From Deinandra increscens subsp. villosa (taxonomy: Eukaryota; Streptophyta; Magnoliopsida; Asterales; Asteraceae): a stretch of DNA of 64,000 bases. Below, piece by piece: positions 11,936-23,800 of the stretch. Positions within the stretch are counted from its first letter, which is position 1, and every line of letters begins with the position of its first letter. A model generated the notes under the pieces. It was not told where the DNA came from, searched no databases, and saw only the letters and a list, made by a program, of their open reading frames with translations. The translations under genes were made by a program, and so were the position numbers. The DNA lies in NCBI GenBank assembly GCA_039602395.1, contig JBCNJP010000017.1, forward strand, positions 89,354,182 to 89,418,181. Direction: 5' to 3'.

Positions 11936-13676
11936 TCAAGCTGCATTCTGGGGCACCTCCTCTGCTTCATCAACTAGAACCTCCTCCGCTGCCTCGGACC
12001 TCTGGGCTGGCTGCTCTCCCTCCTTCGGCTGATCGATCTCCATGGCGTGGCCAGCGGAACCCTTGGACGGGGTACCTTTGCCGGATCCAGGGGCAGCATC
12101 AGGGTTACACCCAGCGGGGATGGTTGCGCCTAGTTCGCGCAGTTTAGTTACCCATCCGGTCACATCCCACTAGGGGTTCTGAAACCCGAGGTCCCTAGCC
12201 TCCTTAGCCATCTTCAACCGGCACTGGAGGAGCGAGATGCGGGCTATCAACCTACCCTCATCACCCTTCGCAACCAGCGCAGCCTCATGCTCAGCCCGCA
12301 CCTCAACAGCCCTATTCTCTAGCTCCTGCACCAGCCCCAGGTTCTTATCAGCAACGATCTTGGTCAAGCTTAGTTCCTTCTTCAGGGTGGCGACCTCCTT
12401 CCTAGCTAAGGATTCAGCATCCTGGGCACGCCTCTCAGCGGACTGGACCAGTGCAAAGAATCGCCCAGCAATCTGCATACAAAGGCAAGTTAATTAACAA
12501 TTTAAACTCTGAATAGACTAACTGTGCAGGAAAATTCAGGGGTACCCATGATTTACTTACTTGGCGAGAGATGGCCTCAGCGTGTGAAAGTAGCCCAGCA
12601 GCGTCCATGTTCTCCAGGGGCTGCATTGATATTGCGGAGGTGGTGGCCCTGTTTTTACGCTTGGTACCTGAGGTCTTGGAAGGAGGAGCTTTGGGGACCG
12701 ATGAAGGCTCGGATTTTACCGTGGCCAGGACCTGGAAGTCGTCATCACTCAGCAGATAGGCGTCCAGATCCACCTCTTCAAGGTTCACAACGGCAGCAGC
12801 TAAGAAACAAAAAGCATAAAAAGTTAGCAGAATCCAGAGAAAATCCTAGGTCTAAAAGGCAGAGTACCAAGATACTTACAACTTGACATGCTATGGGAGG
12901 TGGATGAAGCAGCTTGGTGGGGGTCCGCCCTGAATTCTCGGTCCACTTCGTTGATGCTGAGGAAAGCTTCAAATCTCTCGAACACCCCAGGATTTGCAGG
13001 TCCGATGGAGCTTAAGCTAGGAACTGCAGAACAAAAATCCAAGGTTAGTATTTGAATAAGATAAAATCCTAATCCCTAATGCAGGTAAAGACCTACCGTC
13101 TTCTCTCCACCTAATCGGAAGGCTCACCCCTCCTGGAATAGTTGACCTCTTCACAAAGAAAAATTTCCCTTTCCATTCCTCGTGAAATGAAACCCGAGGA
13201 ATCAACTGAATTTCTTTGTTCAAAGCTTTGAACAAGAATCGGTTGTTACCATGGGATTTGAGCTCGTAACCCAGGGCCAGTTCAGGCAACCCGACCAGGG
13301 AATCAAACTCATTGTTGAGACGATCTATGGAACCCAGGATTCTCCAAACATTAGGAAGGGTTTGGGCAAATGCAAGACCAGTAGCCTTGAAGAACTCGGC
13401 TAGAAGGCCGGTGAAAGGGTAAGAGAGCCCCATGGAGAAAGGGGTAAAAGGAAAGCAGACCCAGGTCTCAGAATAGAAATCCGATCGAACCCTTTTGTCG
13501 AAGGGTCTGATCTCAGTGGATTCAGGGAAAAGGCCCGACGACAACAATGCAGCGATGTCGTCGTCGGTGAAAGTGCAGGCTTCGAGCGCTCGGCTTTGTA
13601 AATAGAACTGATCGAGGAAATCCTCGATTCCAGTCCCTTCAGCCGTTGTCTCCGCTCGTACTTTCTTACGAGTCAT
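11936..13676 (-). pseudogene. Tat-1 antisense spliced gene, one nonsense codon
   Basis: Reading the minus strand, four exons can be joined at GT-AG sites: 13676-13097, 13023-12880, 12799-12561 and 12472-11936. Introns are 73, 80 and 88 bases. The first exon resembles the 'putative gypsy-type transposon' domain (PF04195-like) and holds the FTGLLAEFFKATGLAFAQ block. The third exon has a basic stretch (KRKNRA), and the fourth a coiled coil rich in Ala, Lys and Glu followed by an acidic tail. A TAG at 12172-12170 truncates the last exon; the frame beyond it matches the intact Tat-2 copy. A TATA-like CCCCTTAAATA lies about 135 bases upstream. The biochemical role is not known to me. Confidence 0.82.
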
Positions 13677-13974
13677 GATCGGAGAATGAAAGGAAAAGTG
13701 GGAAGAAAAAGTTTACCTGATCGGAAGAGGACAAAAGCCGGTGGTCCGAGCAGTTGAACTTTGCTCTCGAAAACGGTAAAAAGTGAGGAGAGAAAAGGTA
13801 AATGCAGGTATTTAAGGGGATTTAGAAGTTGTAGAGGTGATGGGACACGACCCCCCGACGTGGCGTAGCGGATCCTCTTTTAACGGACACGATTGAAACA
13901 AGGGGTGATTTAACCCAAAATTTCAAATTTTCACAGCTGTAAATTCTATCCACTTGCGAAAATTTGGGGGCAAT
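13677..13974. promoter_or_regulatory. Antisense promoter region and polypurine tract of Tat-1
   Basis: On the minus strand a TATA-like CCCCTTAAATA (around 13809-13819) precedes the antisense ATG. On the plus strand AAAATTTGGGGGCAAT ends directly at the 3' LTR and is the expected polypurine tract for plus-strand priming. Confidence 0.65.
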
Positions 13975-14923
13975 TGTTATACCCCGAATTCTCGGCTGAT
14001 AATCCAGGGTGCAGGTAAAGGCCAAGGACAGGAGTGACCCAGGAATTGTATAACCCAGAATTTAACAGGTAAAGTTCAAATGACCCTGAATGTATCAGGA
14101 GTAAGGTAATGTCCCAGGATGTCGCTGTAACCCAGGAAAGTCCATATTCATTTTATTTTATTCTGGTTACGCATTATTATGATCCAGGATAAGTCTAATC
14201 CAGGGTCATCCTTATTCTACGAATGACCCAGCATGTAGAAATGACCCTACATGCTAGGACATTGTTACTAACGTATTTGTGCCTTTATCTAAGTGAAGAC
14301 AGGTTGACGAAGTCTCCCAACGGTCGAATAAAAGAAGCTAGAGACTCATTTAGCACGTGGTCAAAGGTTGTTAGCTGAAGATTCGGTCAATCAACTGGAA
14401 GAGACGTTGGAGAGAAGATCTCTGGAATATCGGACAAGTTTTTGAAGATCCCTGGAATATCGGACAAGTTATTGAAGATCTAGGAGTATAAATAAGACAC
14501 TTAGTCGTTTATTTTCAGCTCATTCGAGCTTTACTCATTGTATTCTCGTACTAAACTCTCTGATTACTCTCTGTACTCAAACATTTACGTGATTAATAAA
14601 TTGGTAGCGTGTGTTATCGCTACCCGGGGTTTTTATGCCGGCGGCGCCTTAGAGACATCTAAGGGCTAAGGGCTTTTCCCTAGTCAAATCCTCGGTGTTC
14701 TTGCTTGCATTTCAGGTTACATTTGTGTTGCTAAGCTTCTTAACGGATTTCATAAGTAAACATAACTTTTTACCAAGGATTTTAGTTCTTTGTCCCTGGA
14801 ATTCTACTGTTGTCCCAGGATTTCTTCAAACAGTTTTCATATCTAAAACCTAGGCACCGAACCTCACATTCATATTTGGTTCAAACTTTACTAATCCTAC
14901 TTAAGTAATTTTTAGCCAAAACA
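13975..14923 (+). repeat. Full-length 3' LTR of Tat-1, Tat-2-like variant
   Basis: The LTR runs from TGTTATACCC to CCAAAACA. It has the duplicated GATCCCTGGAATATCGGACAA block and the CTCTCTGATTACTCTCTGTACTC segment seen in Tat-2 LTRs, not the variant in the element's own 5' LTR. See the next fragment for the composite end. Confidence 0.9.
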
Positions 14924-15349
14924 GGACCTTTAGACTTAATTTTCAGCTCATTCGAGCTTTACCGACTGTATTCTCGTACTCATTTCTCTGCAAACTCATT
15001 GTACTCAGACATTTACGTGATCAATAAATTGGTAGCGTGTGTTATCGCTACCCGGGGTATTTATGCCGGCGGCGCCTTAGAGACATCTAAGGGCTAAGGC
15101 TTTTCCCTAGTAAAATTCTCGGTGTTCTTACTCCCATTTAGGGTTTCATTTGTGTTATCTAAATTATCAACCAATTTCCTGATTTAACTTACATTTTTAC
15201 CTAGGATTTAATCTTTTGTCCCTGGAATTTACCTATTGTCCCAGGATTTCTGCAAACTGTTTTCATATATTAAACCTAGGCACCAAACCTCACAATCTTA
15301 TTTGGTTCAATTCTTACTAATTTTGCTTAAGTAATTTTTAGCCAAAACA
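14924..15349 (+). repeat. Partial second LTR (3' half) ending at the CTAAT target site
   Basis: The fragment begins at GGACCTTTAGACTTAATTTT and corresponds to 3365-3791 of the 5' LTR, which it matches more closely than it does the adjoining full LTR. It carries the outer edge of the element, since CTAAT follows it. Confidence 0.88.
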
Positions 15350-15354
15350 CTAAT

Positions 15355-16322
15355 AAATCAAATAAGGTATATGAGTATAGGAAATCAAAATGGACCAAGT
15401 TCTAAGTATTTGATAAGTGCTATATTTGATTAGGTCAAAATTACCATTTTACCCTTTTATAGGTAAATTAGGGTTTAGTGATAATATGAAGACGCGCATT
15501 CCTATAAGTAAACGCTCACTCTGGGATCGCCCAGTGAGGTATGCCAGTTCCCAGTTGGGATTTATGCGACACCCCCGCGTTGCCAGAAACCCCAGAGTAC
15601 ATGTGTCTACCCTTGCGGTCCGCACGATCTTCTAAGTATCTGATTAACTCGGCCTTTTTAATACTTTATTATTTATCACCTTTGAACTCATAAATACTTT
15701 ATTATATATATATAATTAGGATTTATTGTCAAAAATTCAAGTCTCAATACTTTTTGGTTTATTTATTATTAAATAAATATATTCAAAACCCTAATTTTGG
15801 TAAAATAATTAAATAATTACCAAAACTCGTTAGATTTTGGTACAAACTTAGGATTTTATTCATAATATTATATTATGATATTCTTAAAAATAAAAAACCT
15901 TAATTTAACATCCTTTACTCAATTTTGGCAGAACAACGAATGAAAACCCTAATTTTGATCAATTTTTAGATAAAATACCAAACCTTCTCAAAACTTGAAA
16001 TTAACTTAGGGTTTTCTTAATATACATTATTTTAAGATTACCTACAAAAATTCAAACCCTAATTCAAACCGATCACCCAATTTTGGCAAAACAAGCTCAA
16101 GAACCCTAATTTTTATATAATTTAAGAAATCATACATAGACACAATATTAGCAAAAACTGAGATAGGTATAGTTAATCATACCTAATAACGTGGGATGTA
16201 GAAATTCAGCTTCAAAAGACTTCTGGATTGAGAGAATTTGGAGGAGAAAGTTTCGGCCAAGAACAAGGGTTTTTTAGGTGAAGATTTACGAAATTGGTGA
16301 GTTTGATTGATGATATGAACCC
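15355..16322 (-). repeat. Chromovirus-type LTR 'X', part 2, minus strand
   Basis: This continues the LTR interrupted at 2874. It shares a block (ACGCGCATTCCTATAAG... GGGATTTATGCGACACCC) with 45660-45800 in element Y's 5' LTR. Its far end (about 16080-16320) resembles 38760-39000 in element Y's 3' LTR, which gives its order and orientation. It is cut at 16322 by Tat-3, and the remaining end of this LTR is not seen. Confidence 0.6.
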
Positions 16323-17105
16323 TGTTATACCCTAAATTCTGGCCCTATATTCTACTGAGAGTCTCCGACAAGTTAGGACCCTTGGATGTTAAACATACAG
16401 GGACTGTATTTTCGGTAACCAAACCCAGGATTTCTACTTAAATTTTATTTAATTAATATCCCATGATGTAGTGTACTCTGAATCTATTTGACTACTAAAT
16501 CCCAGAATGCACGGGTACCCTGCATGCTAGGAAAGCATTACTAATCTTTCTCTTTGATTATGTGTGTTTAAGCCAGGAACGAGAAGGAAGGTAACGGTCA
16601 TATGGACCTTGTCAAAGTCAGATGCACGTGTGGAAGAAGAGACCCACCGCTAAACTCGGTCAAATAACGGCCGAAAGTGGTTGAAACAAGATCCCAGGAA
16701 TCTCGGGATGTTAGTTACGTTTCCTATGTATTTATACGCGGCATAGGACTTAGTTTTTCACTCCCGATCACTTGTATTCACACTACCACCTAGAAAACAA
16801 GACGCAAACACTTGTACTCAGAATATTTTACTTAGCAATAAATAGGCAACGTGTGTTATCGTTGCCGAAGGGGTTTTTTATGCCAGCAATCCTTGGAGAC
16901 ATTCAAGGATAAGGGTCTTTCCCCCCTTATAAATCTCGTTGTTCATAGTTGCATCCATGAAGGTATTACTTGTGTTTCTATCCATCTAAATTATACCTTG
17001 ATTTTAACCAACAAACTTGATTTTACAAAATATACATCCAGGGCACCATACCTCACAAACGAATTTGGTTACTTAATTTTGCTTATTAATTTTTGACCAA
17101 AACCA
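16323..17105 (+). repeat. Tat-3 5' LTR (783 bp)
   Basis: The LTR runs from TGTTATACCC to AACCA and is followed directly by TTTGGCGCCCACCGTGGGG. AATAAA is at 16837-16842. Overall similarity to the Tat-1 and Tat-2 LTRs is patchy, but the hairpin region below is retained. Confidence 0.88.
16845..16927 (+). promoter_or_regulatory. Structured U5 region of Tat-3 with compensating changes
   Basis: GGCAACG (16845-16851) pairs with CGTTGCC (16860-16866); in Tat-2 the stem is GGTAGCG with CGCTACC, so two base pairs have changed on both sides. ATCCTTG (16889-16895) pairs with CAAGGAT (16904-16910), replacing CCTTAGA with TCTAAGG. The loop TGTGTTA(T) is unchanged. A TAAGGG / CCCTTA stem follows. Confidence 0.7.
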
Positions 17106-17199
17106 TTTGGCGCCCACCGTGGGGCAATTGGTGTCAATATTTTTCCAAGCTCTTGTTAGATTTATTCTTAACTTGGTCTTTACGAAAATTTATCAAAAA

Positions 17200-17424
17200 A
17201 TGGCAACACAACCAAGTACTCGAATGCAACTACCCCTGCAAGCACTTCTACTACTACTAGCACTGTTCTTCCTCCACCACCATCGCGGGTCACCACATCA
17301 ACAACCACTACCGTGAACCGCAATACCAGCAGGGCTACCAATCAGGGTGTCACTGGCACAGGACGTAGTGGAGAAATTCCACTGATGGTCTCCAATGATG
17401 AACTCCTTACCATGTTCGCAAAGG
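17200..17424 (+). pseudogene. gag: Tat-3 gag 5' end, cut by Tat-2
   Basis: The ATG at 17200 opens a frame like the N terminus of the Tat-1 and Tat-2 gag (low-complexity Thr/Ser/Pro region). The frame seen leads to a stop at 17314-17316, so the copy is already damaged. The last bases (AACTCCTTACCATGTTCGCA) encode the start of the conserved helix that continues at 27011 after Tat-2. Confidence 0.75.
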
Positions 17425-18369
17425 TGTTATACCCTGAATTTTGGCTGATAATCCAGGGTACAGGTGTAGACCAGGGGCAGATATGACCCAGGAATCGCGT
17501 GACCCAGTTTCAAACAGGTAAAGTTTAGATGACCCAGAATGTATCAAGAGTAAGGTAATGTCCTAGGATGTCGCTATAGTCCAAGGAAGTCCGTGTTTAC
17601 TTTGTTTCTAGTTATGTGTTATTATGACCCAGGATGAGTTTAATCCAGGGTCACCCCTATTGTACGAATGACCCAGCATGTGGAAATGACCCTGCATGCT
17701 AGGACATTGTTACTAACTCATTTTGTGCCTATATCTGATCAAGGACAGGTTGACAAAGTCTTCTAACGGTCGATTGGAGTAAGCTGAAGACCTATTTCGC
17801 ACGTGGTCAAGAGTTGTTAGCTGGAAACACGATCAACCAACTGAAAGAGACGTTGGAGAGAAGATCCCTGGAATATCGGACAAGTTGTTGAAGATCCCTG
17901 GAATATCGGACGAGTTATTGAAGCTCTCGGAGTATAAATAGGACATTTAGTCGTTCATTTTTAGCTCATTCGAGCTTTACTCATTGTATTCTCGTACTAA
18001 ACTCTCTGATTATTCTCTGTACTCAAACATTTACGTGATTAATAAATTGGTAGCGTGTGTTATCGCTACCCGGGGTTTTTATGCCGGCGGCACCTTAGAG
18101 ACATCTAAGGGCTAAGGGCTTTTCCCTAGTCAAATCCTCGGTGTTCTTGCTTGCATTTCAGTTTACATTTGTGTTGCTAAGCTTCTTAACGGATTTCATA
18201 AGCAAACATAACTTTTTACCAAGGATTTTAGTTGTTTGTCCCTGGAATTCTACTGTTATCCCAGGATTTCTTCAAACAGTTTTCATATCTAAAACCTAGG
18301 CACCGAACCTCACATTCATATTTGGTTCAATTTTTACTAATCCTGCTTAAGTAATTTTTCGCCAAAACA
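17425..18369 (+). repeat. Tat-2 5' LTR
   Basis: The LTR runs from TGTTATACCC to CCAAAACA. TATAAATA is at 17933-17940 and AATAAA at about 18041. It is followed by the primer binding site at 18371. Confidence 0.95.
18049..18130 (+). promoter_or_regulatory. Structured U5 region of Tat-2
   Basis: There is a perfect 7-bp stem, GGTAGCG (18049-18055) with CGCTACC (18064-18070). A second perfect 7-bp stem is CCTTAGA (18093-18099) with TCTAAGG (18104-18110) around GACA, followed by a small GGG...CCC stem. The region lies directly after AATAAA. Confidence 0.68.
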
Positions 18370-18464
18370 ATTTGGCGCCCACCGTGGGGAAATTGGTGTC
18401 AATTTTTTGTCAAACTCTTTTTAGGTTCATCCTAAACTTAATTTTTACCAAAATCTACCAAAAG

Positions 18465-20816
18465 ATGTCAACACAAATGAACACCTCGAATGCTTCGGTT
18501 CCTGCTCTCAGCACTTCAACAAGTGGAGCCATTCAACCGAGGGTCAATACCTCAACTGCAACCACACGCAACGATGCGCTAACAATCAACTCTGAACGGA
18601 TTGAAACGGATAACGTCCATGAAGACCCTGTTCTGATATCCAATGATGATATCCTCTCCTCACTCACTAGAATGGAACGCTACATGGAACGCCAAAAAAA
18701 GCTGAATCAGGAATTCCTGGCCCAATTAACGAGTGTGAGATCGGAGATACCTAGAGCTGCACCAGCTCAACCTTCTCCACTTGACCCCAGGATTCTGAAT
18801 TTCAACACCCCTGGGAGTAATTCCAGGGTACATGAAGATGTCACCCCATTGAACGGGAGATCAACGTTCTTCCCTGCTCAAACGGCCCATGCTGATTTAC
18901 CCAGAATGACTACCATCAGAGAACCAGTCATTAATCCAGGGACAAACATACCCCAGGATGTCGGTAATACTCCCCGAACTTTCACCCATTATGCTAATAC
19001 TAACAATTCAGTGCAGGATTCAGGGATCAGCCCATCAGTGGAGCGAGAAATTCAGAAACTCAAGCAGATGATTTCAAGTGTCCCAGGAGTTGTGTAGCCT
19101 ATCCCTGAATTTGGGCCAGCAAGTCATAGGCTGTCCAGGTTTGCTTCACCAATCTGTGATGTGGAGATACCTAAGAGGTTTCAAACACCCAGCATGAAAC
19201 CTTATGACGGCACGACAGACCCTAAAGAACATGTGGCGCAATACCGTGAAAGAATGGAGGTTATCTACATGCCCCCTGAAATCAAGGAAGCATGCCTATG
19301 TAAAGGATTTGGGTCCACCCTAACAGGGGCAGCCCTGAAATGGCTCCTGAATGTTCCTCCTTACTCTATCACTTCGTATTCGCATTTGATTAACTTATTT
19401 AACAATCAATTCTCTTGCAGCCGTAGCTTTGAAAAACTAACAAGTGATTTGTATAGGGTAACCCAGAATGCAGGAGAATCCCTAAGGAATTACGTTAGCA
19501 GATTCAGCAGAGAAGCCTTGGAAATCCCAAACATGGACATGGCAACTGCAGTCCAGGCCTTCAAGATGGGGCTCAACAAAGACTCGCCCTTCTATCAAGA
19601 CCTGGTTATGAACCCATGTCATAAGATGGATGAAGTTCGTCATAGGGCTATCTGCTTCATCATGCTAGAGGAGGATAGACAAATCCTGGGAAAGGGTGAA
19701 TCCACCCCAGGATTCAAAAGCTCTAACAGAAAATCAGAGTCCTCACATACTAGGTCACAGCGATCCAAGCCATACTCAAGGCCCGATGAACACCGAGTGA
19801 ACAGTGTGGACCAAGATGAAGAGGAAGAAGAATATCCTTCCCTTAATGATTATTTCTTTACTACTGATGTTTCTGGTGTCATCTTTGCTATGCAGGACCT
19901 TGGAGACAAAGCGAGGTGGCCCAAGAAGATCGATAGACCTTCCACTTGGAAGGACAAGTCCAAATGGTGCACCTATCACGAAGACTTTGGTCATCAGACC
20001 GAAGATTGCATGGCCCTGAGGAGAGAAATTAGCTATCTACTCAGCAAAGGCTACTTGAAGGAGCTCCTGGGGAAAAAGAAGGACAAATCCAGGGAGCAGA
20101 ATCCAAAATCCAGGGACAATGGTGCAAGGTCCCAGGATTCTGGACACACCGATGGCCGTATTGAGAGAGCCTCCTCACCACCCCCAGACGCTAAGGTAAT
20201 CCATTTCATTTCAGGTGGTTCCGATATCTGTGGTACATCTTATTCTGCAGCAAAGATACATGCCAAGGAGTCCAAGTCAGATAGAGAGGGAAGACCCAGG
20301 AAGAGTTCCGTTCAGCCTGATATCAAGGAAATTACATTCGGAGAAGATGACAGACGTGATATCATAGACCCTCATCATGACGGGTTGGTGATAACGCTTC
20401 ACATTGCCAACAACATTGTGAAAAGAATCTTGATTGATGGAGGCAGTTCGGTAAATATAATCTAGTTGGAGGCCTTGCAGAAGATGGGAATTCCGCATTC
20501 AGAGATCATCTCAAAATCCACGGTACTCGTGGGTTTCAGTGGCGAAACAAAGAATACCCTGGATGAAATCAAGCTTCCAGTCTACGTAGAAGGACTCAAC
20601 TCAGTTCAGCGTTTTTGTGTGATGGACGCACCATCAGGGTACAATGTAATCCTGGGTTGACCCTGGATTCATGATAACAGGGTTGTACCCTCGACGTACC
20701 ATCAATGTGTGAAGCTGCCAACACCCTGGGGTGTGATCACAGTCAATAGCGACCAGCAAGAGGCCAAGGAATGTTACACTACATCAATGAAAATATCTTC
20801 CAAACAAAGGCAAGCA
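18465..20816 (+). pseudogene. gag-pro: Tat-2 gag-protease, one frame with three stops
   Basis: The ATG at 18465 (MSTQMN) is the first after the primer binding site. The frame runs to the conserved TAG at 20817 without any frameshift. Three point nonsense changes interrupt it: TAG 19095-19097 and TAG 20463-20465 (both CAG in Tat-1) and TGA 20658-20660 (AGA in Tat-1). Capsid is at about 19160-19700. The Cys/His cluster WCTYHEDFGHQTEDC is near 19965-20010, and the protease motif LIDGGSS near 20430. The absence of frameshifts fits a recent insertion. Confidence 0.92.
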
Positions 20817-20819
20817 TAG
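20817..20819 (+). promoter_or_regulatory. Conserved in-frame TAG with readthrough-like context (Tat-2)
   Basis: GCA-TAG-CAA-TTA, in the same frame as gag-protease upstream and RT downstream. It is conserved in all three Tat copies, whereas the other stops in this element are private to it. Confidence 0.65.
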
Positions 20820-23800
20820 CAATTAAAGAAAAAGGCCCGGGAAACCCTGGAGGCAAGGGAGCAAGACGTCAAAGCTGTCGAGTTGGACCCCTCTAATCCA
20901 GGGAAGAAAGTTTATATTAGAACAAATATTCCAGGACCAATAGAGGAACAATTAGTACACCTACTAAGGACCAGGATGTCAACCTTTGCTTGGTCCCATG
21001 ATGACATGACAGGTATTTCTAAATCTGTTATTACACATAAACTTGGAATTGATAACTCTTTCAGGCCTATACACCAAAAGAGAAGAAAATTTGCACCAGA
21101 AAAGAACATCATAATCCAGGAAGAGGTTGATAGACTCCTAAAAGCTGGGATGATCAGAGAAGTGAAGTTTCCCAGGTGGTTAGCCAATGTGGTGGTAGTT
21201 GGAAAGAAAAATGGTAAATGGAGGGTATGTGTGGATTACACGGACCTGAACCGTGCATGCCCAAAAGATCCATTCCCACTACCTCACATAGATTCCATGG
21301 TCGATGCTACCGCAGGCCATGAAATGTTGACTTTCATGGATGCTACCTCAGGATTTCAGAAGATTCAGATGGAACCCCAGGATCAGGAAGATACGGCATT
21401 CATAACACCAACAGGTATATATTGCTATATAGTTATGCCCTTTGGACTAAAAAATGCAGGGGCAACGTACCAGAGATTGGTTAACATGATGTTCAAAGAA
21501 AAAATGGGGGACACGATGGAGGTATATATTGACGACATGGTGGTAAAATCCAGGGTCATCAATGACCATGTCCAGGACGTTAAGGATTCCTTCGACATAC
21601 TCGATAAATATAACATGAAGCTAAACCCAGAAAAGTCACATTTTGGAGTCGGAGCAGGCAAATTCCTGGGATACATGGTAACTAAGAGAGGCATAGAGGC
21701 AAGTTCAGAGCAAATCAGGGCGATAGCCAACCTACAATCACCATCCAGCACCAAAGACGTTCAAAGACTTACAGGTAGAATTGCTGCCCTGAATAGATTT
21801 ATATCAAAATCCTCGGAAAGATGCAGGGAATTCTATGACATCCTAAAGAAGAACAAGAAATTCGAGTGGAAGGAAGAACACGAGAAGGCGTTCCAAGATT
21901 TGAAAACATACTTGTCCACGGCACCCTTGCTGATGAAGCCTAATCCAGGGGAGCCCCTGTCCCTGTATTTAGCAGTTTCCAGGAATACGGTAAGTGCAGT
22001 CCTGACCAAGGATGTAGAAGGTCAGCAACATCCTGTTTATTATGTAAGTAAAAGCTTACTTGATGCTGAATCCAGGTACTCACACCTTGAAACACTTATA
22101 TTAGCCCTATGTATGGCATCTACTAAACTCAGACACTATTTTGAAACTCATACAATTCATATTTGAAGTAACTATCCAATAAAGTCTGTTTTGAGAAAAC
22201 CAGAAATGTCAGGTCGAATGGCTAAGTGGTCGGTGAAGCTAAGTGCGTATGATCTGATCTACGAGGCCAGAGCAGCTATAAAAACCCAGGCTCTAGCTGA
22301 TTTTGTGGCTGATTTCAGTACTGGCATACAACAAGAAGCCGACCAGGAATTCCAGCAGCTTCAACAAGAAGAAATTTCAGGGTGCTGGACCTTGTTCACT
22401 GATGGAGCATCAAATATCAGGGGGACGGGCCTAGGAATTATACTGAAATCGCCACAGGGGGACATGATACCCCAGGCTGTCAGATGTGGATTTCAAGCGA
22501 CTAATAATGAAGCGGAGTATGAGGCCCTAATTGCTGGGTTACACTTAGCATTACACTTGGGAATTCAGCACATCCAGGTATATGTTGACTCTCTTCTTTT
22601 AGCTAACCATTTTAATGGATCCTACGCAGCTAAAGGAGAGAAATTGATCAAATACTTGGAGGTGGTAAAAAGAATGTCTCAGGATTTTCAAAATTTTAAT
22701 ATTCAACAAGTACCAAGAGAGGAGAATGCTGAAGCAGATGCATTAGCAAACTTAGGCTCAGCATTTAAGGCACTTGAAGATACTCATATTCCTATAATTC
22801 ATATACTAACACCAGCTATAGACCAAGGTACAGATACCCAGGATTCTGATATAGCAGAAAAAATCCTGGTATCCAGTACCCAGGATTCTTCAACCCAGAA
22901 GGAGCCCTGAACCAGACCAATTATTCAATATTTGCAGGATGGTACTATTCCAGGGAACGAGAAAGATGCCCGTGCATTCAGAGTAAAAGTAGCCAGGTAC
23001 GTGATTATTAAAAACATACTGTATAAGAAATCTTTTGCAGGTACATATCTGAGATGCTTGGAAGAGGATGAGGCCCAGGAAGTTCTCAAAGATATCCACG
23101 AAGGTGATTGTGGAAATCATACAGGGGGCAGGTCCTTGATGTCCAAAATTCTGAGAACAGGGTATTATTGGCCCACCATGAGGAAGGATTCCCAGGATTT
23201 CTCCCAGAAATGTGACGCATGTCAAAGACACGCCAATGTCCCTCACCAACCTGCAGAACCATTACACCCTATTCCAGCATCCTGGCCCTTCATGAAATGG
23301 GGGATGGACATTGTTGGGAAATTACCCAAGGCCCCTGGAGGAAAGGTATTCATGCTAGCTATGACGGATTATTTCTCGAAATGGATTGAAGCCGAAGCAT
23401 ACGTCCAAGTCAGGGAGAAAGAAGTCATATCCTTTATCAGGTGGAATATTTTAACAAGATTTGGAGTACCATCCGAGATTATTTGTGATAATGGGTCCCA
23501 ATTTATCGAAAGTAGAACCACAGGATTCTGTGAATCCTGGGGCATAAAGATGATAACATCAACTCCAATACATCCCCAGGCTAATGGCCAGGCTGGATCA
23601 AGCAACAAGATCATAATAAACAACTTGAAGAAGAGATTGAAACAGAAGAAGGGAAGATGGGCAGAAGAGCTACCCTTGGCACTATGGGCAGACAGGACTA
23701 CTTCTAAGAACGCCACAGGCCAAACCCCATTTTCCTTGGTCTTTGGTACTAAAGCTATTATCCCAACCGAAATGGTGGTCCCAACATTCAAGGTCAGTGC

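Larger units (their letters stand above)
2875..15349 (+). mobile_element. Tat-1: Tat-type Ty3/gypsy LTR retrotransposon
   Basis: The element is bounded by the 5-bp duplication CTAAT (2870-2874 and 15350-15354). Order: 5' LTR, primer binding site, gag, protease, conserved TAG, RT, RNase H, second RNase H, integrase, long 3' region, antisense gene, polypurine tract, 3' LTR. A second RNase H between the first RNase H and integrase, and an antisense ORF near the 3' end, are known traits of the Tat/Retand group. Coding regions are broken by stops and shifts, and two MITEs have landed in it. The 3' LTR is composite (13975-14923 plus 14924-15349). Confidence 0.93.

Noticed and set aside
18372..18464. 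N-terminal extension of gag starting at the primer binding site with a hydrophobic stretch
   Set aside because: The frame is open but its first codon is TTG; the first ATG, at 18465, is shared with Tat-1 and is the better start.
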